Source of the DNA: Echinicola pacifica DSM 19836
Lineage (GTDB): Bacteria; Bacteroidota; Bacteroidia; Cytophagales; Cyclobacteriaceae
Assembly: GCF_000373245.1 (NCBI RefSeq)
Contig: NZ_KB890738.1
Span: forward strand, 186,001-250,000
DNA: 64,000 nt
Direction: 5' to 3'
The notes under the pieces were generated by a model. The model was not told the DNA's origin. It ran no database searches and saw nothing but the letters and a program-made list of their open reading frames with translations. Position numbers and translations under genes: made by a program. How positions within the stretch are numbered: position 1 is the first letter of the stretch; the number at the start of each line of letters is the position of its first letter. Positions 1-8,166 of this stretch are shown here, one piece after another.

Positions 1-570
1 GCTATTGGGGAAGGTTTCGTCTCTTTGCTGGATGATTTTCACCTCGGTATTGAGATAGCCTTTTTCGACGAAGTATCGGACGATGCTTCTTTGAGAGCTA
101 TTGAGGACATCCTCGCGGACCACTCTACCACGGATTTGGATTTTGTCACGCAGCTCGCCTTCCTGGGTGGAGGTCACGCCGGTAAATTCGACGATGCTGA
201 ACCTAGGTCTTTCGGTAAGATCGAGGAGCAAGAAGATCTCTTCACCTTCGATTTTGGTCACTAGTATTTTGACATCACCGATGATGCCCTGAGCCCAGAG
301 TTTCTTCAGGGCATTGGATATGGCATCACCAGGGACGGTGATATCATCTCCTACTTTCAGACCAGAAAGGGAGATGATCGCAGTTTCATCAAGAGTAGAT
401 AGCCCTACAGCTTTAATTTCAGCGATTTTATATTTTTTTGGTTTGGAATAATCCAGCTCTAAAATATCCACTGGTTTTTGCGTTGCATATTGGCTTTGCC
501 CTAAACGAATCTGAGCATTTGCCATGCCGGCAAAAAGGATCAAGCATATAATAAGTATACTACTTCTCAT
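1..570 (-). CDS. bamA: Outer-membrane assembly factor BamA, N-terminal part (gene runs off the left edge)
   Basis: The visible 190 codons start with a signal peptide (MRSSILIICLILFAGMANA, then Gln) followed by POTRA-type sequence: a KIAEIKAVGLSTLDE segment near residue 50, then an IVEFTGVTSTQEGELRDKI segment near residue 132. BamA threads beta-barrel proteins into the outer membrane, and the POTRA repeats sit in the periplasm and bind the other Bam subunits. The C-terminal barrel lies outside the window, so family membership rests on the POTRAs and on the order uppS-bamA, which is common in Bacteroidota. The start codon is 6 bases past the uppS stop, so the two are cotranscribed. Confidence 0.85.
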   Translation of the reverse strand, partial: MRSSILIICLILFAGMANAQIRLGQSQYATQKPVDILELDYSKPKKYKIAEIKAVGLSTLDETAIISLSGLKVGDDITVPGDAISNALKKLWAQGIIGDVKILVTKIEGEEIFLLLDLTERPRFSIVEFTGVTSTQEGELRDKIQIRGRVVREDVLNSSQRSIVRYFVEKGYLNTEVKIIQQRDETFPNS

Positions 571-576
571 TAATTT

Positions 577-1314
577 CTAAGATTTAATCTGGGCCCCAGT
601 CTTTCCAAATCGTCTTTCCCGTTGCTGGTAATCGACGACTGCTTCGATCAGGTGCTCTTTTCTAAAATCTGGCCACAACACGTCTGTAAAATACAGCTCG
701 GTATATGCCAGTTGCCAAAGTAGAAAATTACTTATTCTCAACTCGCCGCTGGTTCTGATCAGTAATTCCGGATCAGGAAAATCAGCGGTTAATAGTTGAG
801 AAGATACGTAATTCTCGGTAATATCCTCTACACCAATTTGCTTGTCAGCTACTTGTTTGGCAATGTCTTTAATGGTATTGGTGATTTCCCAGCGCCCGCT
901 ATAACTAAGCGCGAGGATTAAGGTAAGACCAGTATTGGAGGAGGTTTGATGAATAGCATCTTCCAACTTGGCTTTGCCCCTGCGGGGCAACATCGATATA
1001 TCTCCCACCAAGGTAAGCCGTACATTATCTTTCATAAGATTTGGTACTTGGTCGGTCAGGGTTTTTACCAATAATTCCATAATGGCATTCACCTCTAGCT
1101 TAGGCCTATTCCAGTTTTCGGTAGAAAATGTATATAAGGTCAGGTACTTTACGCCTAGTTCATTGGCGCCTTCTATGGTTTCCCGCACAGCGGCAATAGC
1201 ATTACGGTGGCCAAATATCCGCTTTGCTCCTTGTTCCTGAGCCCAACGTCCATTACCATCCATAATTACTGCTACGTGTTCTGGGATTCTATCCTTATCA
1301 ATCGATACCTTCAT
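577..1314 (-). CDS. uppS: Isoprenyl (undecaprenyl diphosphate) transferase
   Basis: Cis-prenyltransferase that extends farnesyl diphosphate with isopentenyl diphosphate to make the C55 carrier lipid for peptidoglycan and surface glycans. The 245 residues are the usual length. The substrate motif MDGNGRWA is at 18-25 with the catalytic Asp19, and the C-terminal signature RTSGELRISNFLLWQLAYTE is intact. The common HKAG-type segment reads HRNAI here. It lies between the DUF6089 barrel gene and bamA, all on the minus strand, as part of an envelope-biogenesis operon. Confidence 0.97.
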   Translation of the reverse strand: MKVSIDKDRIPEHVAVIMDGNGRWAQEQGAKRIFGHRNAIAAVRETIEGANELGVKYLTLYTFSTENWNRPKLEVNAIMELLVKTLTDQVPNLMKDNVRLTLVGDISMLPRRGKAKLEDAIHQTSSNTGLTLILALSYSGRWEITNTIKDIAKQVADKQIGVEDITENYVSSQLLTADFPDPELLIRTSGELRISNFLLWQLAYTELYFTDVLWPDFRKEHLIEAVVDYQQRERRFGKTGAQIKS

Positions 1315-1396
1315 TCCAATTTTTATCCTTGGCTGTTTTTTTGGAGGTACAAAAATGCCATTTCTTTTTTAATATTCTATCCCTGAGCCCAATTAA

Positions 1397-2167
1397 TTAA
1401 TAATTAAAGCATTCTATCTGGTAGAAAGAGTAGCTAAGCGTCAATCCTAAAAAATAATACCAGTCCTTATCGGCCTTATTTCCGTAATTTACCCCGTACA
1501 CTATAGCATCAGGATCGTTGGGATCTACAGGAAATCTAGGAATATAGGTTTCATTTCCCTCTATTTTGTCCAGGAAATCACTAAGTGTGGGTCTAAATCC
1601 AAATTCCAGGGAAAGGAATAGCCTATCCTGAAGCTTGTACTTGACCCCTAATCCGAAAGGTATCACGGGAGTAGAAAGGGAATAGTCACCATCATCCTCA
1701 GGAGCTAGCTCCCCGGCAAAGGTCCTGCCCTCTCCAAGGAAGAAGGTATAGCCGATACCAAAGAAGCCATAGGGTGAATACCTCACCGAGGACTGTGGCG
1801 CAAGAAAATCCAGAAAATGATATTCCATCATTAAGTGACCTTCTATCAAAGTGCCTTTGAAATAAGCATCCCGAGCCGCAGCCATGGCATCCAATGGACG
1901 AACACTGTCCGCCGCATTGATCCCCGCCAGGGCTACTCCATATCTCATACTCCAGACATTGTCAAATTTTCGTCTGCCAAACAACGTGCCTTGAAGTCCA
2001 ATCTGTCCCGGGTCCAACCGCCTGATGATATCACCAGAGTAAGTCGCCACCCCCAGACCTAAGCCATATTCATTATGCTTCTGCGCATATGCCTCCTGCA
2101 TGCCTGTCCCAATAAAGGAAGCAAACAAACAGAAAATCATGAGTAAATGAAACTTGACTTTTTTCAA
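1397..2167 (-). CDS. DUF6089-family outer-membrane beta-barrel protein
   Basis: Small barrel-like protein (256 residues from the chosen start) found next to nadK and uppS in many Bacteroidota; its function is not known to me. I chose the TTG at 2165-2167 because it gives a clean signal peptide (MKKVKFHLLMIFCLFASFIG..., cleaved after AYA, then QKHNEYG). The longer in-frame opening upstream would overlap nadK by 25 bases and place about 33 untypical residues before the signal. The mature part has glycine/aromatic-rich alternating strands (GLGLGVATYSGDI, SPYGFFGIGYTFF, FGLGVKYKL, LSLEFGFRPTLSDFLD) and ends YYFLGLTLSYSFY.., a plausible last barrel strand. It is likely translated from the nadK transcript. 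Confidence 0.75.
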   Translation of the reverse strand: MKKVKFHLLMIFCLFASFIGTGMQEAYAQKHNEYGLGLGVATYSGDIIRRLDPGQIGLQGTLFGRRKFDNVWSMRYGVALAGINAADSVRPLDAMAAARDAYFKGTLIEGHLMMEYHFLDFLAPQSSVRYSPYGFFGIGYTFFLGEGRTFAGELAPEDDGDYSLSTPVIPFGLGVKYKLQDRLFLSLEFGFRPTLSDFLDKIEGNETYIPRFPVDPNDPDAIVYGVNYGNKADKDWYYFLGLTLSYSFYQIECFNY

Positions 2168-2241
2168 GACGCTGCAATTTATAAAGTAGTCAACGAATAA
2201 AAAACCCGCTGAAGTATCCTGGGGGTTAATTTTTGTTAAAA

Positions 2242-3117
2242 CTAGTTCCGCATATCGAAGCCCCAATTGAGTTTTTTCCTTAAGGTATCGAAGAAACTGT
2301 AATCGTGAAACTTCACCAAACGGGCCACGAATTTCTCTCGCCGAACGGTAAGCTTCACCGAGGCATCCACAGCCGTGGATCGCGAATCTAAAGATATAAG
2401 AAACTTCTTACTCCGCCCCTCTATCGCAAAGGTAATTTCACTTTCATCCGAAACAATCATTGGCCGGACATTTAGATTATGGGGACTTACTGGAGTGATC
2501 ACAAAATTCTTGGCAGCGGGAGAGATCAAAGGCCCTCCACAGCTGAGAGAGTACCCGGTAGACCCCGTCGGTGTGGCCACAATCAGCCCATCCGCCCAAT
2601 AGCTATTTAGGTATTCGCCATCTATATAGGTATGCACCGTAATCATAGAGGAGGTATCCCGCTTATGAATGGTAAACTCATTCAGGCCATAAGGCACCCC
2701 ATTAAATAAGGGCTGGTCTGCATCCAGATGAATCAATATTCTATCCTGAATCGTGAAGTGTCCATCAAACAACACCTGAATGGCCTTCTCGACATCCTCC
2801 TTTGCGATGGTCGCCAGGAAGCCCAGGCGGCCCGTATTGATCCCCAATATGGGCACTTCGTACTCTCCCACCATGGATACGGTGTCCAGCAAGGTACCAT
2901 CTCCCCCTACAGAGATCACAAAATCCATATCTGCTAAAACCTTCCGGTCCTTAAATACAGTGAATCCGGTAGCTTCTGCCCCGGATTTCTGCATGGTCTT
3001 TGAAAAAGACTCGGTTAAGTATAATTCAGCATTATGATCATGTAAGGCATTAATCAACTGCTCTATAAATGGTACAAATTCTTTATGAAAACTGATACCA
3101 TGTATGGTTATCTTCAT
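2242..3117 (-). CDS. nadK: NAD kinase
   Basis: ATP-dependent phosphorylation of NAD+ to NADP+. The family motifs are all present: GGDGTLLD at 71-78 (phosphate binding, catalytic Asp), NTGRLGFLA at 94-102, and TPTGSTGYSLSCGGP at 182-196 (NAD binding). The length of 291 is normal. It sits 14 bases after the CBS-domain gene and ahead of the DUF6089 and uppS genes, a conserved Bacteroidota gene order. Confidence 0.97.
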   Translation of the reverse strand: MKITIHGISFHKEFVPFIEQLINALHDHNAELYLTESFSKTMQKSGAEATGFTVFKDRKVLADMDFVISVGGDGTLLDTVSMVGEYEVPILGINTGRLGFLATIAKEDVEKAIQVLFDGHFTIQDRILIHLDADQPLFNGVPYGLNEFTIHKRDTSSMITVHTYIDGEYLNSYWADGLIVATPTGSTGYSLSCGGPLISPAAKNFVITPVSPHNLNVRPMIVSDESEITFAIEGRSKKFLISLDSRSTAVDASVKLTVRREKFVARLVKFHDYSFFDTLRKKLNWGFDMRN

Positions 3118-3131
3118 TCAGTTATTTTTTT

Positions 3132-3797
3132 TTATAAATTCAAAAATCTCATCAGGTTGTCCAGTCGATCCTGCTCCTTACTCTCCTCCATCTCCTCTTG
3201 ATAATGGTCAATCACCTTAAAGCCAAACCGCTCTAGGGTGGCTTTGATATGACGGAGCTCAGTCTTATCCACCTTCAGCACCACCTTGATCTTGCTATCA
3301 TCCAAGGGGTCGCTGATGAGAAAGCTACTCAGCACCTTGGCATTCTCTGACTCGATTACCCGGGCTATCTCAAACAAGCTATAATCCGTCATAAACATCG
3401 AAAGCACCAACACACCTCCCTGCGCCTGAATCGCCAGCGTATCCGCAAAGGCCGCAATGGCATCTTCCAAGGTGATGACTCCATGGTATATATGGGCCTC
3501 ATCCACCACCGCCACCATATTGGTATGGTACTCACTCGCCACCCGCAATACATCGTATATATGCTTCTCTTTGGATACAAAACAGGCCTCAGACTCTAAG
3601 TCCAAATCAGAAATCAAGATATCATCCTGGTTGAGGTTATAGATCATCTCCCCGGTCACTAGCCCCTTAAAAGCACCTTCCTGGACCACAGGAAGCACAT
3701 CTGTACGAATTTCTTCCATCCACGACAGCGCCATCTTTACCTTATCGGTAAGTTTCAAAGGGGGAATCATATTATTGATAAATTCGTAAGCTTGCAT
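3132..3797 (-). CDS. CBS-domain protein
   Basis: Soluble protein of 221 residues with a tandem CBS pair in the first two thirds (the TDVLPVVQEGAFKGLVTGEMI segment and the TNMVAVVDEAHIYHGVITLEDAI segment). An ACT-like C-terminal part follows (KVLSSFLISDPLDDSKIKVVLKVD, AtLERFGFKVID) with an acidic tail. CBS pairs bind adenosyl ligands, and linkage to nadK suggests, without proof, that it senses nucleotide or NAD status. It is the first gene of the leftward operon. A near-consensus -7 box, TATCTTTA, lies just before its start codon. Confidence 0.8.
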   Translation of the reverse strand: MQAYEFINNMIPPLKLTDKVKMALSWMEEIRTDVLPVVQEGAFKGLVTGEMIYNLNQDDILISDLDLESEACFVSKEKHIYDVLRVASEYHTNMVAVVDEAHIYHGVITLEDAIAAFADTLAIQAQGGVLVLSMFMTDYSLFEIARVIESENAKVLSSFLISDPLDDSKIKVVLKVDKTELRHIKATLERFGFKVIDHYQEEMEESKEQDRLDNLMRFLNL

Positions 3798-4177
3798 GAT
3801 TTAAAGATATTAAATAGAATTCATTATTTAAAACTATTTTCTCACTTGCTTATTGCTTGTCCAGCGAGCAAATTATAAAAGGATTTGGACAGAAATAAGG
3901 CCTTTACCATAAGCCCTTCCAGATTATTTAACCCGAATAGCCCCTGATTGGTTTAAAAATAGCAGGGTTAATAAAGCTTTACTCCAGCCGCAAAGGCCCA
4001 AGCCCGATTCCCCTGGCTTCGCCACCCTCACAAAATAGTGACATCATCTTAGCTTTATCTAGGGATGGAGATAGAAACGATACATGCCTGGGAAATTGAA
4101 TTTTTATTGGGTAAGAGAATCAATTTTGCACGAAGTGCGAATAAAACTATAACTGCTCAAGGCCATAAAAGCTCGAA
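3798..4177. other. Intergenic spacer, 380 bases
   Basis: Separates two minus-strand units. I see no gene of known type and no strong terminator for the pabA-like gene. One 38-codon plus-strand frame (ATG at 4064) has no family resemblance and is probably chance. In many Bacteroidota pdxJ sits near this CBS/nadK cluster; here it is about 2 kb away on the other strand, so a past insertion or rearrangement is possible. Confidence 0.4.
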
Positions 4178-4753
4178 CTAGCTATGCTGCGAAGGAATCA
4201 TCCGCGCCCAATTAGCGATCAGCTCCAGCCCATACTCCGTAAGATAGGCCTCCGGATGATACTGAATGCCCACGATCGGCAGCTGGCGATGCACCATCCC
4301 CATTAGCTCCCCATCATTGGTAGCGAGAATAGGAATCAGCACCTCAGGCAAGTCCCTAAGCACCAAAGAGTGGTAGCGGGTCACGCTAAACTTCTCCGGA
4401 AGACCTTCCAACACTGGATGTGAGTAGATTCTATTGACAGAAAACACCTTGCCATGCACTGGCAGCTTTCCTCTCTGCAGCCTAGCACCAAAATGCTCTC
4501 CTATGCACTGATGTCCGAGGCATACTCCTAGTACTGGGATTTTGTCATGATAATAAGCAAATATCTCCTTCAAATGCCCTGCCTTACTCGGCGTCTCAGG
4601 TCCGGGAGAGAGGATCAATCCTGCGAAAGTCTCCGTCTTGAGCTGCTCAAGGGGGTAATCATTGCGGACAATCTTCAAGGGGAAGCCAAGCTGCTTTATA
4701 TAATCGGCGAGGATATAGGAGAAAGAGTCGAAATTATCAATCAGCAGCAGCAT
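4178..4753 (-). CDS. pabA: Glutamine amidotransferase subunit of aminodeoxychorismate/anthranilate synthase
   Basis: Class I glutamine amidotransferase that supplies ammonia to the chorismate-binding subunit for folate (p-aminobenzoate) or tryptophan synthesis. The triad is Cys78 (GVCLGHQ), His166 and Glu168 (QYHPEA). LIDNFDSFSY at 4-13 and ILSPGPETPSKAG mark the TrpG/PabA family. No pabB or trpE partner is in the window, so PabA versus TrpG cannot be settled; isolated copies in Bacteroidota are often PabA. Its start overlaps the end of cvpA by 17 bases, implying translational coupling. Confidence 0.85.
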   Translation of the reverse strand: MLLLIDNFDSFSYILADYIKQLGFPLKIVRNDYPLEQLKTETFAGLILSPGPETPSKAGHLKEIFAYYHDKIPVLGVCLGHQCIGEHFGARLQRGKLPVHGKVFSVNRIYSHPVLEGLPEKFSVTRYHSLVLRDLPEVLIPILATNDGELMGMVHRQLPIVGIQYHPEAYLTEYGLELIANWARMIPSQHS

Positions 4754-5282
4754 CAGCAGAAGGGATTACCAGTTCGTTGATCCGCTCCACGGCGTCCTGG
4801 ATGACGGGAGTGATGACGCTGAGTCCATCGACCAAGAATGGCGCAAAAGGCTCAATCACTGGAAAAAGGTCGGATTTACTCAGTTGTTTTTTGGGGATAT
4901 CCACCCCAAAAGACCTTGCCGCCCAGATCAGAAGGCTGATCATAAAAGCCCACTTCAACAGCCCCAATAAGGCCCCGGCAAAATTGTCAAAACCACCCAG
5001 GAGGGTCAGATCAAGGGCCTTCTTCACCATATAAGCACAAATGCGAATGGTAATGGTGACCAATAAAAAAATGATCACAAAAGAAATGAAAGGCAGCATA
5101 AAAGCAAGGCTCTCCATCTGCTGGGCTAGCATCTCTGCTCCCCAGTGCATAAACTTAAAGGCAAGAATAATCCCTATAAAAAAAGCAACGATAGATAATA
5201 TCCCAATAAACAGGCCACGCTTATAACCACTATAGGCGCCAATGGCCAAGAGAATCAGTATGATAATATCTATCGCGCTCAC
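4737..5282 (-). CDS. CvpA-family inner-membrane protein
   Basis: 181 residues with about four hydrophobic spans (IDIIILILLAIGAYSGYKRG at 4-23, then near 29-46, 60-85 and 103-122) and the family opening with GxxxGYxRGL-like sequence. CvpA proteins are needed for colicin V export in E. coli and act in envelope maintenance; the molecular role is unsettled. It lies between the yqeY-like and pabA-like genes and overlaps the latter. Confidence 0.85.
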   Translation of the reverse strand: MSAIDIIILILLAIGAYSGYKRGLFIGILSIVAFFIGIILAFKFMHWGAEMLAQQMESLAFMLPFISFVIIFLLVTITIRICAYMVKKALDLTLLGGFDNFAGALLGLLKWAFMISLLIWAARSFGVDIPKKQLSKSDLFPVIEPFAPFLVDGLSVITPVIQDAVERINELVIPSADAAAD

Positions 5283-5288
5283 TATATA

Positions 5289-5735
5289 TTAAGCTAGAAG
5301 CTCTTTTACTTTTTGAGAAATCATTTTACCATCTGCTTTGCCCGCTAGTCTTTTGGTGGCCTGGCCCATGACCTTCCCCATGTCCTTAGGCCCTTCGGCA
5401 CCCACCTCTGCGATGATGCTTTTCAACTCGGCTTCCACTTCCTCTTCGGTAAACTGCTTAGGAAGGAATTCGCTAATCACCTCAAGCTCAGACTGCTCAG
5501 TAGCGGCAAGGTCTTCACGGTTTTGCTGCTGAAAGATCTCCAAGGAGTCCTTTCTTTGCTTCGCCGCTTTCGTCAGTAGCTTTAGCTCCTCCTCCTCGGT
5601 CATTCCCTTCTCGCTACCTTTGGTTTCCTCCAGCATAATCATGGACTTGATGGATCTGAGTGCTCTCAGCCTATCTTTATCCCTTGCGATCATAGCCTTT
5701 TTGATCTCACTTTCTACACTTTGCTTTAAACTCAT
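5289..5735 (-). CDS. GatB/YqeY-domain protein
   Basis: 148 residues, helical and charged, matching the YqeY family (LRALRSIKSMIMLEETKG, EEVEAELKSIIAEVGAEGPK, DMGKVMGQATKRLAGKADGK). The domain resembles the tRNA-binding tail of GatB amidotransferase. Stand-alone copies are universal in bacteria with no firm role. First gene of the yqeY-cvpA-pabA transcript, reading away from pdxJ; six bases separate its stop from the cvpA start. Confidence 0.9.
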   Translation of the reverse strand: MSLKQSVESEIKKAMIARDKDRLRALRSIKSMIMLEETKGSEKGMTEEEELKLLTKAAKQRKDSLEIFQQQNREDLAATEQSELEVISEFLPKQFTEEEVEAELKSIIAEVGAEGPKDMGKVMGQATKRLAGKADGKMISQKVKELLA

Positions 5736-5763
5736 TATCTTTATGTTTATGATTTTTAAGGTG

Positions 5764-5781
5764 TAATTTTGAACAAAATTA
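5764..5781. promoter_or_regulatory. Overlapping divergent -7 promoter cores in an 18-bp palindrome
   Basis: TAATTTTGAACAAAATTA contains a perfect plus-strand TAnnTTTG (5764-5771, toward pdxJ) and a perfect minus-strand copy (5774-5781, toward the yqeY-like gene). The Bacteroidota consensus is -7 TAnnTTTG and -33 TTTG. A minus-strand TTTG lies at 5804-5807 with a 22-base spacer; the plus-strand -33 is only a partial match. Both start codons are within about 40 bases. Confidence 0.6.
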
Positions 5782-5798
5782 GAGCATAATTTAAAAAA

Positions 5799-6518
5799 AT
5801 GACCAAACTCAGCGTAAATATTAATAAGATTGCCACATTAAGAAATGCCCGTGGCGGAAATAATCCCGATGTGACGCAAGTAGCTCTGGACGCCGAACGA
5901 TTCGGTGCGGAGGGGATTACAGTACATCCAAGGCCTGACGAAAGGCATATCCGCTATGATGATGTCATGAAGCTTAAGGAGGTGGTGACCACCGAATTTA
6001 ATATTGAAGGATACCCCGATGAGCGTTTTATGGAGATCATCCGTATCGTCAAACCTGCCCAAGCCACCTTGGTGCCAGATCCCCCAAATGTGCTCACCTC
6101 CAATAGTGGCTGGGACACCATAGCCCACCAGGACCGACTGAAGGATATCATTGCCGAGCTTCACGAATATGGCACACGGACCTCGATTTTTATTAATCCT
6201 GAGGTGAAATACTTCGAACCAGCAAAACTCACCGGCACCGATCGGGTGGAGCTCTACACCGAGCCCTATGCCGTGCTCTTCCCCAATGACAAGGAGCAGG
6301 CCGTGGCCCCATATATAGAAGTGGCAAAACTTGCGCAGGACCTCGGGCTTGGCCTCAATGCTGGTCATGACCTGGACCTGGATAACCTTAAATTCCTTAT
6401 CCAACGCATCCCTCATATCGATGAGGTATCCATCGGTCATGCCCTAATCTGTGATGCTTTGTACTATGGCTTGGAAAATACCATTCAGATGTATCGTCGA
6501 CAATTGGAGATGGACTAA
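5799..6518 (+). CDS. pdxJ: Pyridoxine 5'-phosphate synthase
   Basis: Condenses 1-deoxyxylulose 5-phosphate with 1-amino-acetone 3-phosphate in vitamin B6 synthesis. 239 residues, typical length. Family signatures: [17 protein letters not shown] at the N-terminus, [18 protein letters not shown] near 35, [10 protein letters not shown] near 67, LVPDPPN near 90, [13 protein letters not shown] near 188 and [19 protein letters not shown] near 209. The ATG follows an A-rich leader. Downstream comes an alpha/beta hydrolase 14 bases away. Confidence 0.97.
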   Translation: MTKLSVNINKIATLRNARGGNNPDVTQVALDAERFGAEGITVHPRPDERHIRYDDVMKLKEVVTTEFNIEGYPDERFMEIIRIVKPAQATLVPDPPNVLTSNSGWDTIAHQDRLKDIIAELHEYGTRTSIFINPEVKYFEPAKLTGTDRVELYTEPYAVLFPNDKEQAVAPYIEVAKLAQDLGLGLNAGHDLDLDNLKFLIQRIPHIDEVSIGHALICDALYYGLENTIQMYRRQLEMD

Positions 6519-6532
6519 TCGAAATTACTCTT

Positions 6533-7297
6533 ATGAAATTAAATTATAAAAAAGTAGGTCAGGGAGAACCACTGATCATTTTGCATGGATTATTTGGTTC
6601 TGCAGACAACTGGCTGAGCATCGCCAAGGAGCTCGAAAATGACTTTACGATGATCCTCGTGGACCAGAGAAACCATGGAGACAGCCCACATAGTGAGGAT
6701 TGGACCTATGCAGCCATGGTGCAGGATCTGGCAGACCTGATGGACGAACTAGACCTGGACAAGGCGCATCTCATGGGTCACTCAATGGGTGGCAAAACCG
6801 CCATGAATTTTGCACTTGCACATCCAGAAAAGGTAAACCATCTAATCATTGCCGATATCGCTCCACGCTATTACCCTCCTCACCACCAAAGTATACTAAA
6901 AGGCCTGAATGCAGTGGATATGGAGCAGCTCTCCTCCCGCAAGCAAGCCGATGACAGCATGGCCGAATATATACCTGAAGTGGGCGTGCGGCAATTCCTA
7001 TTGAAAAGCCTCGGGAGAAATGAAGAAAGGAAATTTGTGTGGAAGATCAATCTGCCAATCCTCAGCGAGAAGATCGAAAACGTGGGTGAAGAACTCCAGG
7101 CTTTGGGAAGCTTTGAAGGTAAGACGCTATTTATGCGCGGTGCCAATTCTGACTATATCCAGGATAAGGACAAGGCGGATCTCGACCAGTACTTCCCCAA
7201 CCATAAACTGATCACCATCAAAGAGGCAGGTCACTGGCTTCATGCCGAACAACCTGCGGCAGTCAGCGCCACCATCAAAGCATTTCTAAATCAATAG
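6533..7297 (+). CDS. Alpha/beta-fold hydrolase (YbfF-like esterase)
   Basis: 254-residue soluble esterase of the alpha/beta hydrolase fold. The oxyanion loop is in ILHGLFGSADNW, the nucleophile elbow is GHSMGG with Ser84, and the catalytic His is His234 (EAGHWLHAEQP). VDQRNHGDSPHS and a family-typical cap match the YbfF/esterase group; the physiological substrate is unknown. It follows pdxJ and precedes an RsmI-like gene with short gaps, so all three are probably one transcript. Confidence 0.85.
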   Translation: MKLNYKKVGQGEPLIILHGLFGSADNWLSIAKELENDFTMILVDQRNHGDSPHSEDWTYAAMVQDLADLMDELDLDKAHLMGHSMGGKTAMNFALAHPEKVNHLIIADIAPRYYPPHHQSILKGLNAVDMEQLSSRKQADDSMAEYIPEVGVRQFLLKSLGRNEERKFVWKINLPILSEKIENVGEELQALGSFEGKTLFMRGANSDYIQDKDKADLDQYFPNHKLITIKEAGHWLHAEQPAAVSATIKAFLNQ

Positions 7298-7308
7298 GCT
7301 CTCAAAAA

Positions 7309-8022
7309 ATGAAAAAAGGTAAACTGTTTCTCATCCCGACCAGCCTGGCAGAAGGCACCTCCCAAAGCATCATCAGCCCTCAGGTAAAAGAAGTAATTAC
7401 GAATACGGAATACTTCCTAGCCGAAAACCTCCGAACAGGCCGAAGATTCGTCTCAGGACTTAGGCTGGGCTTAACGATCGAAAACCTATCCTTTGAGATT
7501 TTGGACAAAAAAACCAAACCCGCTCAGCTGGATATCCTGATGAAACCCCTGCACCAAGGGCACGATATGGGCGTGATGTCAGAAGCAGGATGCCCCGGTA
7601 TCGCTGACCCTGGCGCAGCAGCGGTGGCTTATGCCCATCAGAAAGGCATCCAGGTCATCCCTCTGTCAGGACCTTCTTCCATGTTCCTGGCCCTCATGGG
7701 CTCCGGATTCAACGGTCAGTCTTTCGCTTTTCATGGCTATCTGCCCATAGATAAAAAATCTCGCGGCGAAGCCATCAAAAAAATAGAAGCCGAGTCCACC
7801 GCTTATCGACGCAGCCAGATTTTTATGGAAACTCCATTTCGAAATAATCACCTCTTCGAATCCTTAATGATGCATCTCCATCCAAATACGAAACTCTGTG
7901 TGGCCAGTAACCTTACCGCTGCAGATGAATTTATCCTTACCAAACCCGTTTCGGAATGGAAAAAAATGAAAATAGATCTGCATAAGATCCCGACGGTGTT
8001 TGTACTTGATACCAATTATTAA
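7309..8022 (+). CDS. RsmI-like tetrapyrrole-methylase-fold SAM methyltransferase
   Basis: 237 residues with TP-methylase motifs: LIPTSLAEG at the start, MSEAGCPGIADPGA near 90, PLSGPSS near 119, FHGYLP and MEtPFRNNHL. RsmI methylates the 2'-O of C1402 in 16S rRNA. This protein is shorter than E. coli RsmI and belongs to the Bacteroidota paralogue set, so the exact target is uncertain. Last gene before an intrinsic terminator. Confidence 0.8.
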   Translation: MKKGKLFLIPTSLAEGTSQSIISPQVKEVITNTEYFLAENLRTGRRFVSGLRLGLTIENLSFEILDKKTKPAQLDILMKPLHQGHDMGVMSEAGCPGIADPGAAAVAYAHQKGIQVIPLSGPSSMFLALMGSGFNGQSFAFHGYLPIDKKSRGEAIKKIEAESTAYRRSQIFMETPFRNNHLFESLMMHLHPNTKLCVASNLTAADEFILTKPVSEWKKMKIDLHKIPTVFVLDTNY

Positions 8023-8124
8023 TTATACAAATTATTGGCTTATAGCAATTTACATCATAAGTCAACTAATTTAATTAAATCAGTTCCTGAATCCATCTCT
8101 TTCCGCTTAATGGATAAATGAATA

Positions 8125-8166
8125 AAATAAGCGCAGGTATCCTATCAGAGGTACCTGCGCTTATTT
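8125..8166 (+). terminator. Intrinsic terminator after the pdxJ operon
   Basis: 15-bp perfect stem (AAATAAGCGCAGGTA at 8125-8139 with TACCTGCGCTTATTT at 8152-8166) and a 12-base loop, ending in an AU-rich tract. It lies about 100 bases after the methyltransferase stop. The symmetric A/T flanks would allow action on both strands. Confidence 0.8.

Noticed and set aside
3960-4040. tRNA-like string (CCCGATTCCCC) in the spacer before pabA
   Set aside because: No T-loop TTCRA context and no matching acceptor or anticodon arms.
5838-6440. 200-codon minus-strand frame opposite pdxJ
   Set aside because: pdxJ on the plus strand has full family motifs; the opposite frame lacks any recognised domain and is an antisense shadow.
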